Shown here piece after piece: positions 42,781 to 54,449 of a stretch of 64,000 nt of DNA. Where the stretch lies: NCBI GenBank assembly GCA_963457665.1, contig OY735237.1, positions 5,867,332-5,931,331 of the forward strand, given 5' to 3'. Every line of letters starts with the position of its first letter. Within the stretch, counting starts at the first letter, position 1. Source of the DNA: Thysanoteuthis rhombus. Taxonomy: Eukaryota; Mollusca; Cephalopoda; Oegopsida; Thysanoteuthidae. The position numbers and the translations under genes were made by a program. Below the pieces are notes generated by a model, which did not search any database, had not been told where the DNA came from, and saw only the letters and a list, made by a program, of their open reading frames with translations.

Positions 42781-43345
42781 CTTGATGTAACTTGGCATCC
42801 AATCAGACTCTTCTTTCAGGACACCATCAGATGTTCTCCTTGATCTCATATATATTCTGAACTCTGAAATCTCTTTAGGAAAGCTGGAAGTAACAGCTAG
42901 CCAAAGATGGATTGTAAAGGGACTGGAAACCTGAGTGATATGATGTTACAACACATCATGAAAAGACACTCATCTATGGAATTATTCAATTGGTAGTTAG
43001 ACTTCATTGAATGTACTGTGTGATTTACAATGACCGAGCCTGCCCATTATTCATGTCATGCGCAGGGTTTTTTGGCAAAATATCACATCACCCAGATCCC
43101 CAGCCCCTTTACATTCAAATTTTGGCTAGCTGCCACTTCCAGCTTTTCCCAAATAGATTTCTGAGTATGGATGAGATCAAGAGAACATCTGATGGTATCC
43201 TGAAAGGAGACTTTGCAGACTGTTTCAAAGAGTGAAAGAGATGCTGGGATAAATGCGTGACATCCCAAAGGTATTGAGATGCGATTACTTCAAGTTGGCT
43301 ATTTTTTGTTAGTATCTAATTGCTGGATACTTTCTGGACTGACCT
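42781..43345 (+). pseudogene. mariner transposase C-terminus with an inverted second copy
   Basis: Plus strand (43085-43270) translates to ILASCHFQLFPNRFLSMDEI, ILKGDFADCFKE, a stop, then KRCWDKCVTSQ, and ends with the terminal-repeat remnant GGATACTTTCTGGACTGACC (43326-43345). The segment 42813-42960 is the inverted copy of 43082-43215 (for example GGCTAGCTGCCACTTCCAGC against GCTGGAAGTAACAGCTAGCC). The 5' leader of a mariner (TGTAACTTGGCATCCAATCA) lies at 42786. Confidence 0.85.
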
Positions 43346-43654
43346 AGTTACCTTGTTCAATAATTAATATTACATTTGAAGGCTATAAAAATGGCTGCAA
43401 AAGTAATGAAGTTGAATTTTATCAATCAGTGAAATAATCACTCTAACCCAATGTAAGGGCAATTTTTTCCATTCTATACCAATAAAATTCTAGAATTCTG
43501 ACACAAAGAAAAATTTCAAGTGATAATAACAAATGATGATTCAGAGGTGTTATGTTTGATGAATATGAGGACAGAGGTAAAAAAAATTCCAGTCTAATGT
43601 CTTTATTTATTTTCTTTTGGGTTTAATTCGCTGAATATTATTAGTGTTCAGAAA

Positions 43655-43800
43655 TCTTTGGAAGTGTGGGTAACCTAGCAGTTATCAGCACAGAGAATGG
43701 GATCAGTGAATCTAGTTTAAACTCCTGCTCAAACAGTTTGCATTCACTACATACTTATATCCCTGAGAAAGCTACACAGGGCCTCAAGATATCTGACCCC
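43655..43800 (+). mobile_element. tRNA-derived SINE, family J, copy 4
   Basis: A-box-like GGGTAACCTAGCAGTTATC and B-box-like CTAGTTTAAACTCCTG at tRNA spacing, then a short body. Confidence 0.6.
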
Positions 43801-44010
43801 TTCCTTAATACCTTTGAAAAAATATCTTATTTTTTGCAGATAAAAAGGAGAATGTCCCAACTGAACTTGTTTGAGGATTCATTATGTTATATATAGATAG
43901 ATTGTCGATCCATAAAGGATTTTATGTTTAATTAATAATTTTCATAGTTTTATGAATATTTCATTCCTGTTTTGTTTTTCTTTAAAAATAAAAGCTAAAT
44001 ATAAAATCAG

Positions 44011-44345
44011 GTCTGGTTAGTCACTCAATGGAAACCACCAAATAACCAACGTCTTTTGGCTGCATGCCATGTTGGGGGATGATCAATGAATACGTTACGC
44101 CTAAATAAGTTAATTTTCATAAAACAAGCATGAATGTTGCTGGATACAAACTAATGATCAATTCAGCATGAACTTACATTGTAAATTGAACTTTTGGAAA
44201 AATTTAAAAAAATCATTTTTTCTGAACTAAATAAGGAATAAACGTTGAAATTTTCAGCCCTAAAATACCCTGTACATGCGATACATGCACACACAGCCAG
44301 ACCAATTTGAAAACTGAAGAAACCTATGTTGACAGTATCTAATAG
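44011..44345 (+). repeat. family A repeat
   Basis: AGGTCTGGTTAGTCACTCAA, CAACGTCTTTTGGCTGCATG, GAATGTTGCTGGATACAAAC, ACTTACATTGTAAATTGAAC, GAAGAAACCTATGTTGACAG. Followed by a C-run at 44350-44358. The GATCAATTGAAAAATTGG part is shortened. Confidence 0.88.
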
Positions 44346-44910
44346 ATGCCCCCCCCCCAAGAAATGCTATGCTCTGGGCTCTATCAATGTTATATGTAGC
44401 CCTGATTCTTCAGATTGATAGTGAATGCTCTTCAGCTGATATTTCAAGTTTCCAAAAACACGGAGAAATATAATCATGTTCAAGCAACCAAATCAAAAAT
44501 AGACACTGGTGTATGAATGCCCCCAGAGTTGGTTTTTTTTTTGGCTGTTGGGGAAGAGGAGGCTTTAGGGTACACATGAGCCCAAGTTTATCATTTTTAT
44601 GTTATCGGTTTTTTTATTCCTCCAGTTTCTTTGATTTCATTGGACACACACTCACGCACACACGCACACACATATTCACACATTTTGTACGTCGATTGAC
44701 AATGCAAGGATGAATTGTGATATGATTAAGATAGTAGAAAGATAAGACCATAGCCAAGCATGTTTAGATACAAGATGTGTATGATACTATGTATTGTATA
44801 GGTAAGTGATGTCACAACTAAGGGACATAATTGTCTTTTTTAGTATTAGTTTTGTTAGTTGTTGCTAATAGTACTAACAGCTTTATTAGTTAGTATAACT
44901 ATCAATATGA
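44346..44910. other. 5' flank with (CA)n
   Basis: Contains a CACA/CGCA-rich stretch at 44646-44690; otherwise unassigned. Confidence 0.5.
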
Positions 44911-45128
44911 TTGCATAACAACACTTACAAATATACACACACATATTTATACATACACAAACAAATGTACACATACATACATAGATACATAGATACATAC
45001 ATACTCACTCAAAAATATACATATATATTTGTGTATATGTATGTATGTGTTTATACATGTTTCTGTATATACAGTATATACACAACATATATACATACAT
45101 ATACAAGCACATACATATATGCATAGGC
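44911..45128. repeat. TACA/TATA-rich microsatellite block
   Basis: About 215 bp of mixed ATAC, ATAG, ACAC and TATG repeats; it keeps all frames open, which explains the long Tyr/Ile/Thr-rich open frames here. Confidence 0.9.
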
Positions 45129-45239
45129 ACAAAGTTAGGGATTTGGAGTCAAAGATAGAATCACAGACAATAATTAGGTTACTGGAGTTAGAGGGTGGTA
45201 AAAATGTGCCGACTCTGACTAAGTTTGACTTGTAACATA

Positions 45240-46334
45240 ATGCATTAAAATTTCTGATTTTACAGATGCTAATTCAATTAACCTATTTTTTCCTTTCCAA
45301 GATATATTTAAATTTGCAGAGGCTGATTTCAAATTCTTTGCTAATTTCAAAACATATCTAAGGACTTGTACAGATTCACAATGGGAGACAAATTCACAAT
45401 GGCAAAAAGAGTTTTAACAAAGTGAGCAGTTGTTGAATACTTTACAATCATAACAAGAGGGATTCATGAAATGTGTCAGTATTGAAGTACAGGACTTCCC
45501 AAAATGGGGCTTGTGCCCCCCCCCCTTCCCCAGGGTCAATGCAATTGAGAAAAAGATTCTTTTTTTTTTTAATTTCATATTCTAGCTTTAGGATCATTAT
45601 TAGCTGGTTATTGTAATTTTTCCTGCAACAAAATAAAACTTTGTGATTATACACTCAGAATTTAAACCAATCCACAAATTTAAAATTTATTAATAACCGT
45701 GCCGAAAAGTTCCATCATATAAAAATAATGATACTGTGTTTCCTATCTTAGTTTTAATTTCACGGAAGCAGGGGGAGTTGTGACAGATTTCTCTTAACAA
45801 TATGGGGTTACAATTTGAAATGTTTGGAGAGGCCTGTTGCAGAAGATGAGGATGGTGAAAAAATACATGAGGCTCAAATCAGTAGTTTTATCAGCCCCCC
45901 CCCCAATGCACTTACAAGAAGAGCATCAAATTTAAAAAGACACAGCATTTTTATCTTGAAGTATTAGAAACAGTACTTGAGAGAGAGAGAGAGAGAGCAG
46001 TTCAAAAAGTCCACTTACTTCAGGGTTTAAAAAAAAGATAAGAAATCTACTGATGGATAAACACCATTATCAAAATTCTTTACTACTGACAAGGTTACCA
46101 TAACAATGACATGAGAAAGTTTTTAAAATTACATTATCAAAATAGTGGGGAAAAATAGAGTACCAGTATCTTTTTTTTTTTTCCCACAACTAGCCTTTTT
46201 TGGCCTAAATGGAAAAATAGCTTGAAAACTAGGTTTCTCTGGATAGAAAAAGTATAAAGAGACAGGTAATTGAAGAGGTCAAATATATGAAAGAACAAAC
46301 CTGGTTGTTATAGGGTCAAACTCCATCTCTACTT
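45240..46334. other. 5' flank, unassigned
   Basis: C-runs at 45518 and 45897, a (GA)n at 45979-45997 and T-runs at 45562 and 46171. No gene. Confidence 0.5.
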
Positions 46335-46590
46335 CTATTCTGACTGAAGATGATTACCGCAACTTTTGTATTGTAGGTATACTAAATGAATTTGAAGACA
46401 TATAAGACTAGTCATATTAGTTCAGATGGAAATAGAACCACCAACCAATTTCATAATCTTATACATCAGTCAAATTTAATTAACAGTGGTGAGTTTACTC
46501 CCCTAAATCAGGTGAGAATTGTTTTTGTTCTTGTTGTTTATGTTATAAGCTTCAAGTTGGGCCGGAGTTTGACAAGATCTTCAAAAAAGT
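46335..46590 (+). mobile_element. family I SINE-like element, degraded copy
   Basis: CTGAAGATGATTACCGCAAC, TTTACTCCCCTAAATCAGGT and TTGTTCTTGTTGTTTATG match the 2.3 and 28.5-kb copies. The tRNA-like head is unreadable. Confidence 0.55.
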
Positions 46591-46729
46591 CTGAAGGGAC
46601 CCTTTTTCTCTATTAAAATGAATGCATGCATGCACCCCTATGCCAACCATTTTGATTTGTTGATGAAAACAATAAAATGATAACTCAGACTTTGAGAATA
46701 GAGAAAACTTATGCACATCACACTAGTGA

Positions 46730-47958
46730 ATATCTTTAGGAGTTTATAGAAGAATTTTTAGAAGATTTTGAAATTAAAAAAGTCATTTCTATGTATTGTG
46801 GCAGATGATGTTTCAAACATATTAAGTACAATTGAGAAAATGGATAAAGCTAACAGAGATAGTACACTAATATTGGAAAAAGAAGATGACATTCATACAA
46901 ATGATCCATGAACAGAACAAGCAATGGAGAGCAGTGAGATTTTAGATAATATTTTTGAAGAATTATCTGAGCTATGTGTTGCACTATGTGTACTTTCCAA
47001 GTATCAATACAAAATGGATTGAAGGATCATCACACAGCTACTTTTATTGGAAAGTTGAGGTAAGTGGCTATTGCAGCCAAGACCCCTAAAATGGATACTA
47101 TTCTGCAGAGACATGCTGAAAAAGTAGCCATTTTGGATCAAGCAACATGCTTAGGAAACATAAACTTGATGGTCAAGAGTTTACTTGAACTAAAAAATCT
47201 TTTTTGAAGTTTTGAATAACAGTTTCACTAACTGAAAGGCACTGAGTGCAAATGACACAATTAGAAAGTCCACTTTGTCACACTTTTACTGTCACCAAAA
47301 TGTTGTTATCTAAGGATTTAACACCTGGTTGATTCTTGTGGGAGTGTAAATACTTGATATATTACCTGAAAAAAGAGGAGGATTAATTGCTGATAGCATT
47401 GTATCTCAATGAAAAAAAGAGAGAGTCTCTTGCTTGGTAATCAAATCCTCTTAGCTGCTGTCTACATTGATCCAATAAGCTGAATTTTGCTGACCAATGA
47501 CCAAATTGCTTAAGGAAAAAAAAAATTCCATGAAGTAGCAATTCATATGAAAGGCTTACAGGTACATGAAACTCCTGAACCATGTGATGAAGAAGCTAGG
47601 AGCAATGGTAACTCAGAATCATCCTCTTCATACAAAGAATTGGACTTTAAAGCTTATTAGGACAAAATGGAACATTCAAAATTAAAGCAACACCATTTTA
47701 AGGCAGAAAAACAACCAGTAGATGTTCAAATAACTAAAGAAATATCCACTATATCTTTAAATAGATTGAAAGAAGTATAAAACTAACTATAGAAGTCATC
47801 CCTGCTTATCCAGAGGTTATTGATGATATAGTTTGAACTGTAGTAGCAACCCTACCTACCACAGTCAGTGTTGATAGAAACTAATCCAATCAGATTTAGG
47901 GACTTCTATGAAAAAAGTATCTGCGAGAGGCAATTCTGATTCTAAGAAAAGATGTTAG
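46730..47958 (+). pseudogene. hAT-family transposase pseudogene
   Basis: Plus-strand conceptual translation across several frames gives hAT landmarks in order: EELSELC.A, near KMDTILQRHAEK then VAILDQAT (where the family continues RWGSTYLM), SLLELKN, and near the 3' end LPTT.SVDR.. with SNQI and the ILILRKD-like end (about 47850-47950). That last part corresponds to the hATC dimerisation region (family P.TQVSVERLFSAL and IRSDLRASM). Stops and frameshifts are frequent, and no BED zinc finger or terminal repeat was identified. A family A copy follows immediately. Confidence 0.82.
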
Positions 47959-48370
47959 GCAGTGTTGGGGATAATCAATTACAAAAATTGGGGAAAGGGG
48001 TGATCAATGAATTAGTTTCTTCTCTCACTTTTTGTTAGACAGTGATCATTAAAAAAGTCTAAATTTTCCAAAAACAGGCAGACACAAACTAAGGGATCAA
48101 TTTAGAATAAACTTACATTGCAAACTGAACCCCCTTGAAAAAAAAAAAAGTATTTAAGGGATAATTTTGAAAAAAAAAACAAAAAAATTTTCTTCTAGAA
48201 ATGATAAAGAGTAAATGTTTATATTTTCAGCTCCCTAGATACATTGGTAATTCCTGTACACAAGGAGCGTTCATACGTATACATAGCCAGCCAGTTCAAC
48301 TTGAAAACAAAGAGAAACTCATGTTGACAATTTTGGTGACAGTTTTGTCCAATGGTTGCTAATATGGCCT
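47959..48370 (+). repeat. family A repeat, 5' end missing
   Basis: Begins inside the unit at CAGTGTTGGGGATAATCAAT, continues with TGATCAATGAATTAGTTTCT, GACACAAACTAAGGGATCAA, AAACTTACATTGCAAACTGA, GCCAGCCAGTTCAACTTGAA and ends TTTTGTCCAATGGTTGCTAA. Confidence 0.85.
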
Positions 48371-48684
48371 TTTCTTTAATTTTGTGAGTAATGTGTTGTT
48401 CAATATTACTCAATGTCTGTCGTCACCTCAATAAATTATAAAGATAAGCCACAAGAACTAGTAGCCATTGAACCTAAACTTCCGAGGTTATGTTACTATA
48501 AAGTGGCCGGCTGATTCACATTGGCAATGATGAAATGTCTTCTATGTTATATATCCAATAAATAAAAGATAGGTGTAATTAGTCGAATTAGAAATAGAGG
48601 AGTCAAAGTGGGAGTTACCATAAGTTAAGGAGTTGGAGTCAGGGTCAGAAGGATTTGTGCATTGACTCCATGGAATAACTACAA

Positions 48685-49112
48685 AAACCATCAACCAAAA
48701 CTATCAATGTAGGTTTCTTCTGTTTTTAAGTGATTCAGGCTACCTATCTATTTATCTATGTGTTGGGCATACAAACTATACCAATGGGAGTAGAGGGCTG
48801 AAAATTTAGACATCTTTTTGAAAATTCTCTCTCAAAATAAGTTTCGGGTCAGAGTTCAATTCACAATGTAAGTTTACACTGAATTGGTCCCTTAGATTGT
48901 GTCATGCTTGTTTTTTTTTAAATTTGGACAATTTTAGTCATCACCATCCCACAAAAGGCAATAAAAATAACTTATTCTATATTTTTTCTTTTTCTTCTAT
49001 TTCATGATCACCCCTTTTTCCAATTTTATAATTGATCTCCCCTAACATGGCATGCTGCCAAAAAAAGTTGGTTTCTATTGAGTGACAAACCAAGCCCGTT
49101 TTTTTTTTTAAT
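48685..49112 (-). repeat. family A repeat, near full-length
   Basis: Plus-strand view: ACTATCAATGTAGGTTTCTT, TTTACACTGAATTGGTCCCT, CATGGCATGCTGCCAAAAAA, TTTCTATTGAGTGACAAACC. With the plus-strand copy 300 bp to its left it forms an inverted pair. Confidence 0.85.
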
Positions 49113-49209
49113 CATTTACTTAACTAGTTCTGTCTCCATGTAAGAAGTGAATATAAGTCAGTGGTTAGTGTATGTAAGAACTGTCTAAAAGTTTTTAATC
49201 AAATACTTG

Positions 49210-49620
49210 GGCTATTTGTTTTAGCAGTGGCAGGCACAGCCAGAAAAAACACTAAAATACTTTGAAAAATATCGCTAAGAATTTAGCAGAAACAAAAATA
49301 ACAGCTAATCACTAACTTTTATTATATAAATTTAGCTTTGTTTTTCTTAGCTCTAAAACCCTCCAAAACAGACGTAGAAAAGCTGGAATTTCAATATATT
49401 GTAGCTTTGACATAGAGCTTTGAATAAACTGTATGTTGAAAGTGAACTAATATTTAATTTCATTTGTTATGTAGACCTAGATCATCATTTGATTTTGGCA
49501 TGTTATACCTTTTTGGAGAGCTACCTATTCCGATATGAAAGTCTTCACAGAGTGTCAGTTTAGTGGTAGATACCATGACTTTTATACACATACCCTATCA
49601 CATGCAAATGAACAATGAAA
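49210..49620. other. 5' flank, mostly unassigned
   Basis: 49210-49320 is A-rich and loosely like family P. Confidence 0.3.
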
Positions 49621-49621
49621 A

Positions 49622-49945
49622 TATCTGCCCAAATGATATCTCCGTAAGGTCTAAGTGAAATTCTGTAAGATTTTGTGGAAAGGTAGACAATAGGCTATAA
49701 AAGATGGGATTAAACTTTCAGGCAGATCTATGCGCAATTACCTCCCCATCATCGTGGTTATATGCCCATACCATAAGATATTACTGAACTTTCACGTTAG
49801 TCTTCACGATATCTCACAAGTTCTCAATGAATTTTTATGAAATTTTGTGGAAGGGTAGACAATAGATTATGGAAGTAGTGTTTAGATGTTGGAGTGGATT
49901 TATCAGCAAATATCTCCCATATGTCATAGTTGTCAGTCCACAGGT
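49622..49945 (+). repeat. family M repeat, two units
   Basis: Two imperfect units: 49640-49760 (GATATCTCCGTAAGGTCTAA, TTTTGTGGAAAGGTAGACAA) and 49805-49945 (GATATCTCACAAGTTCTCAA, TTTTGTGGAAGGGTAGACAA, ATATCTCCCAT). Confidence 0.75.
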
Positions 49946-50754
49946 GTCTCATCTTGAAATAAAGGTTTGACATTTGATTGTAAATAGCTCAAAAGGAGGC
50001 ATATGATTCTCTTTTGAACTTTACTCAACACGAAATTTCCTTTCCAACAATATACACAATGCCAATGTGTAATTTTTCAGACAATGATAATCCACCATTA
50101 TGAAAATTAGTACAAAATTCTTTTCGTAACTGATGCAAAATGTCTACTCTAGTAAATTTTTACTGACTGACGGATTGTCTAGCATGGTATCACTAATCAA
50201 TTGGTTTCATTAGTCAACTCAAAAATTCCTACGGAGCCCTATTACAGCATCAGGATTAACTAAGAGCGAAAACAGCTTCCACACCCAAAAAATGAAATCA
50301 CAGCTCATTTAGAAAGGCTTTCACGTATTATTTTACTTCTGTTAGGATAACAAATAAAATGGCACCATGGAAGTTTTGCCACCTTGAGTGGTACCAATAT
50401 CAGGTCTGACCCATGGACTATTTAGACATTATCAAGATCTAAGATCTAAGATCTTCATGCTTGGGGATGAAAACTGCGAGTGTAGATTCCTAAATTTTTA
50501 ATTTGAAAATTTAATCATTAGGATGATATAATATATGTCAATTGAAATTGTGTTAACTGGGTTATCTGAAATTCACCGAAGGAAAACATTTTCAGAGATA
50601 ACTTTATCATGCCAATTATCAATTAAGCTACTTGTGAACCCGGATTTAACTAGCCAAGACACAACTCCTGTTTAAAACCACCTAAATTCATATCGTCTCA
50701 ACTCATTTTGCTTATCTCAGTCAATGAAGTTTGAAGAGGTATTTGTTTTAACTC

Positions 50755-50910
50755 ATGTCTGTCTTTTTGTCCACACAATATCTCTAAAAGTTCTCAATGA
50801 ATTTTAATGACATTTTGTGGGAGGGTGGGCCATGAGTTGCGGAAAAGTGATTAAATCTAATTTTTGGTTGAGAGATATTTTTATTATTCTACCGGAAAAG
50901 AGATCAAAAA
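50755..50910 (+). repeat. family M repeat, third unit
   Basis: CTGTCTTTTTGTCCACACAA, ATATCTCTAAAAGTTCTCAA, TTTTGTGGGAGGGTGGGCCA. This repeat style is common in mollusc intergenic DNA to my recollection; that is not verified here. Confidence 0.7.
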
Positions 50911-51604
50911 CAAGCATCTAATAAGAAGTTAAATTTAAATTTCATGGGAAATAACTCAATATCTATACATTTGAACTTCTCTTGTGTTTTTAATATTTGA
51001 TCATCAATAAGTTTGTAGTTTGTGTATGTTGTGGGCAGAGGTATGTACTCTCTGTGTGTTTTCTAGCTTAATGTATTGGATTAGTAAAAATGGAAGTTTA
51101 GTTTGCTCAAATAGGAAACCAAATCAAAGAATAGAAACGGGAATTTTATGTGCAGAAATGGAAGACAAATCTGACGAGGGTTTAAAGTGTTAGTGTAGAA
51201 AACCAAAGTCCGATTAAGGCTGTTTTTTCTTCCCTCGAACTGTTGTCTTTAAATTTAAAAACTTATAACACTGAACACCGCCTAAAATCATCATAGAAAA
51301 TCACAATCTCTGATATTATATGATCAGATGGGGTGATTATTGCACACTCAACCCCACCTGTTATTTTATTATCAACACCGCCTAATCCATCCGTGACAAT
51401 TGCTAAGACATTGAGGGCAGCGATCCTTATCAATCTAAGTCCACTTTTGGTACCAAGACATCTGATCATCAAAGAAGTTAAATTTGACTTTGGTTCTTGA
51501 TAACTTGAGGTAGTCAGGAAATTGCTAACTGATTTTAAGAGTACCTTGCAACAATTCTTGAAAGAGATTTATGAGACCTACTTAGACTAGTGTAAGCATT
51601 TTTT
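50911..51604. other. 5' flank, unassigned
   Basis: No recognisable gene; the 69-codon minus-strand open frame at 51263-51472 has no known motif. Confidence 0.4.
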
Positions 51605-51930
51605 AGAAACTGTCAACAAAAACCTGTCAGTGTCAGCATAGATTTCTTCAGTTTCTAAAAGATTCTGGCAGGCTATCTACCAATCTGTTGTGTGTTATAA
51701 TATAAGTTCATGCTAAATTGGTCACACAGTTTGAGTCCAGAAACATTCACGTTTGTTTGTTTTTTCAAATTCAGATTTTTAGTGATCCAACAAAGGCGAT
51801 AGAAGTAATCATTTATTGAACTCTCTTTTCTCCGATTTTTTCGAATTGATCACTCCCAACACTGCATGCTACCAAAAGATGTGTGTTCACATGACGGTTT
51901 CTACTAAATGACAAACCAGACCTGATCATT
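51605..51930 (-). repeat. family A repeat, internally shortened
   Basis: Plus-strand view: GTCAGCATAGATTTCTTCAG, TTCATGCTAAATTGGTCACA, ACAAAGGCGATAGAAGTAAT, ACTGCATGCTACCAAAAGAT, TGACAAACCAGACCTG. Confidence 0.85.
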
Positions 51931-53267
51931 GTAGCATAACAAATGAATAAGGTGAAAAAAAAAGATCTCCATTCCCTTCTCCCCTTCATTCTAGCAAAAA
52001 GGGCAACTTACAGCAAGAACAGGGTTTGAGCTTTGATCGTTTCTATGTTTGTAGCTCATTCAATTGGAAGCAACATATCTTTCTTCTTAGTCCTTACTGA
52101 TATGACAGGTACAAAAGTCCTGTTTAGTTGCAATATCTGTTGCAGTGAGAAGCATTCTCAGTTTGCATCAGTTATCATGGAATACCTTCTGCGTCTAAGA
52201 CATTCATCTGTCCCTAAGTAGGCCTCAAACCTTGACTGTTCTACCATTACTATTGATCATATCTCCTACCAAGGGGCCCAAACACTCCTCCTTGCAGCTG
52301 ATATCAAGATGTTTTTTCAAAACTCTCTCACTTTCTCTCTCTTAACCACTTGATCCAATCCCTGAACATCCTGCTGACAGGTCCATATGTTAAGGGTATT
52401 TATTCATCCCCACCCCCAGGAAGTAAATTCAACACAAGGTCATGTTTAATGTCTGGTTCCAAACAAGTATGTGGGTGACAGTAAAAGTTGTATTCCTCTC
52501 CCCCACCTTGCCTTTTGGCATACTTCAAGCATCAGGGATTGATCCTGACCCCACCACTTCAAGTGCAATTGGGGGGGTACAGCCTGAGACCATGACCCCC
52601 TGGAACTAGTCAGTTGCTTATCAGTGGCCATGAATGACAGAGGGGGATCAGATAGCTCACAGGTAGGAGGCAAATGATCAGGTCCACTTGTTCACAACAA
52701 AACAGGATTACCATTTTAGCCATTTTATAGCCAAATGTTACAAACCTGGCATTTTAAAAAGCATTTCACCATAAATTGTTTGGCTTGGCCATGTTTAAAT
52801 TTTGGCTCATTTTTTTGTAGTAGTTTGTATTTCTAATGTCATATTGCTATGTACTTCAGTATTTCAATGTTTAGTTTAACAATCATCATTGTCAACACTT
52901 TTTTTAACCTTCTTCTCAATTTTTCAGTAACTTTCAATTGCAACTTTATTTAGGTTGTTATCATGAAATTATGATACAAAAATCAAGACGAAGGTAAATT
53001 GTAGAATTAAAAAAAAATCATAATTTAAAACTCTTCATCTGATAGAAATGAATGATAAAATAATAGCTTTTATAAACAGTTTTATCATTTGGCCATTTTT
53101 GGCAGTTTTTTTTTTTTTTTGTACCAGAAATGGCTCAAACTATTTGGCAAACCTGCAGTAAACTAAATTCCTACCTACCCAACCAGCATTGAAGTACTGA
53201 ACCCTTTCATTGGGATTATTGGTTTTATTGAGTTGGGGTTAAACTAAATAGAAACATCTAAAAATAC
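51931..53267. other. 5' flank, unassigned
   Basis: 52380-52680 is relatively GC-rich and on the minus strand has GGTCAGGATCAATCCCTGAT, a weak B-box-like sequence; possibly a SINE, not confirmed. T-run at 53108-53120. Confidence 0.35.
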
Positions 53268-53912
53268 AGGTCTGGTTGGTCTCTAAATTGAACCCTTAGA
53301 GTGACTACCGTTTTTTTTGCCAACATGCCGTGTTGGGAGTGATCAATTGAAAAATTGGAAGAAGTGATCAATGAATAAGTTACTTCTCCTACCTCTTGTT
53401 ACTTAACTAAAAAGTGTGTAAAACAAAAACCAAATATGAACACAAACTAAGAGACCCATTTTGCATAAACTTACCTTGTAAATTGAACCCTTGAACAAAA
53501 AGCGATTTTGGGGTGCAGGGGGGGATTTTGAAAAACCTGGAGTAAACGTTTGAATTTTCAGCCCTCTTGCTCCATTGGTGCAGCCTGTATATGTGATACC
53601 AGTTATCCAGTTTAGGGCTCTTTGCACTATATTCAGCAAGTTTCTAGTTTTCAGTTGTGTGGAAATTTACTTAATTAGCAAGGACGCGTTGAAGCATTTT
53701 GGCAAGTTTTCAACCATTTTCAGCTTCTTCTTGGTGTTTTTTGGCCATTTTGGGCTTGTTTTGGCTATTTAAAAAAGAATTGTGTTTTTTGATAGTCAAA
53801 CTAGAGCAAAAATATTTTGAGTTAACAACCCTGCATGATGCATACACATCTAGGCGGCCAGCCAGAATCACTCAAAAACTAAAGAAACCTATGTTGAAAG
53901 TTTCTAACACCT
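53268..53912 (+). repeat. family A repeat split by a family P insertion
   Basis: 53268-53605 carries the unit from CAGGTCTGGTTGGTCTC to CCATTGGTGCAGCCTGTATA. The unit resumes at about 53836 with CATGATGCATACACATCT, GCCAGCCAGAATCACTC and GAAACCTATGTTGAAAGT. The intervening about 230 bp is the inverse of family P (TTTTTGGCCATTTTGGGC, GAGTTAACAACCCTGC). Confidence 0.7.
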
Positions 53913-53999
53913 CAAGATATATATGAAAAATAACTAAGACGTTTCCATGACCTACAGAGTTGAACATTACATAAATGAAATAAGGACTGTCAAATATTC

Positions 54000-54430
54000 A
54001 TTCTCAATTTCTTTTTCCTTTCTCTCTTCGTCCCTTTCTATTTCTCTCTCTTTCAATTTCTCTCTTTTAATTTTCTTTTTCTCTTGGACTTTTCTTTCTT
54101 CTTCTCATTCTTTGTCTCAGTTTACTTTTCCCTATTCTTCCTTCCTCTCTTTGTCGTTATCTCTTCTTTCATTCTTTCTAGATCTCCTCTTCTTTTTTTT
54201 TCCTTTATTTGTTTCTTCCTTTCATTCTTCCTTAATCTCCTTTTTCTTGCTTTCTTTCCTTGTCTCCTTTTCTTTCTTTCTTTCTTTCTCTCTTTTCTTT
54301 CTTTCTCTCTTTTCTTTCTTTCTTGCTTTCTCTCTTCTTTCTCCCTGTCCTTGTCTCCTTTTCTTTCTTTTTCTTTCCTCTCTTTCCCTGAATCCTTTTC
54401 TTTCTTTCTGTCTTTCTTTCTTTCCCATCT
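54000..54430. repeat. polypyrimidine (CTTT/CTCT)n tract
   Basis: About 430 bp almost entirely C and T on the plus strand, mainly TTTCTTTC, CTCTC and TTCC motifs. The 161-aa Ser/Phe/Leu-rich and the Lys/Arg/Glu-rich open frames here are products of the repeat. Confidence 0.95.
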
Positions 54431-54449
54431 AATCATTCAGCTAACTTGA

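Noticed and set aside
44911-45235. Tyr/Ile/Thr-rich open frames
   Set aside because: They are read-through of the TACA microsatellite.
53947-54449. Long Ser/Phe/Leu-rich (161 aa) and Lys/Arg/Glu-rich open frames
   Set aside because: All are translations of the polypyrimidine tract; overlapping frames on both strands are open for the same reason.
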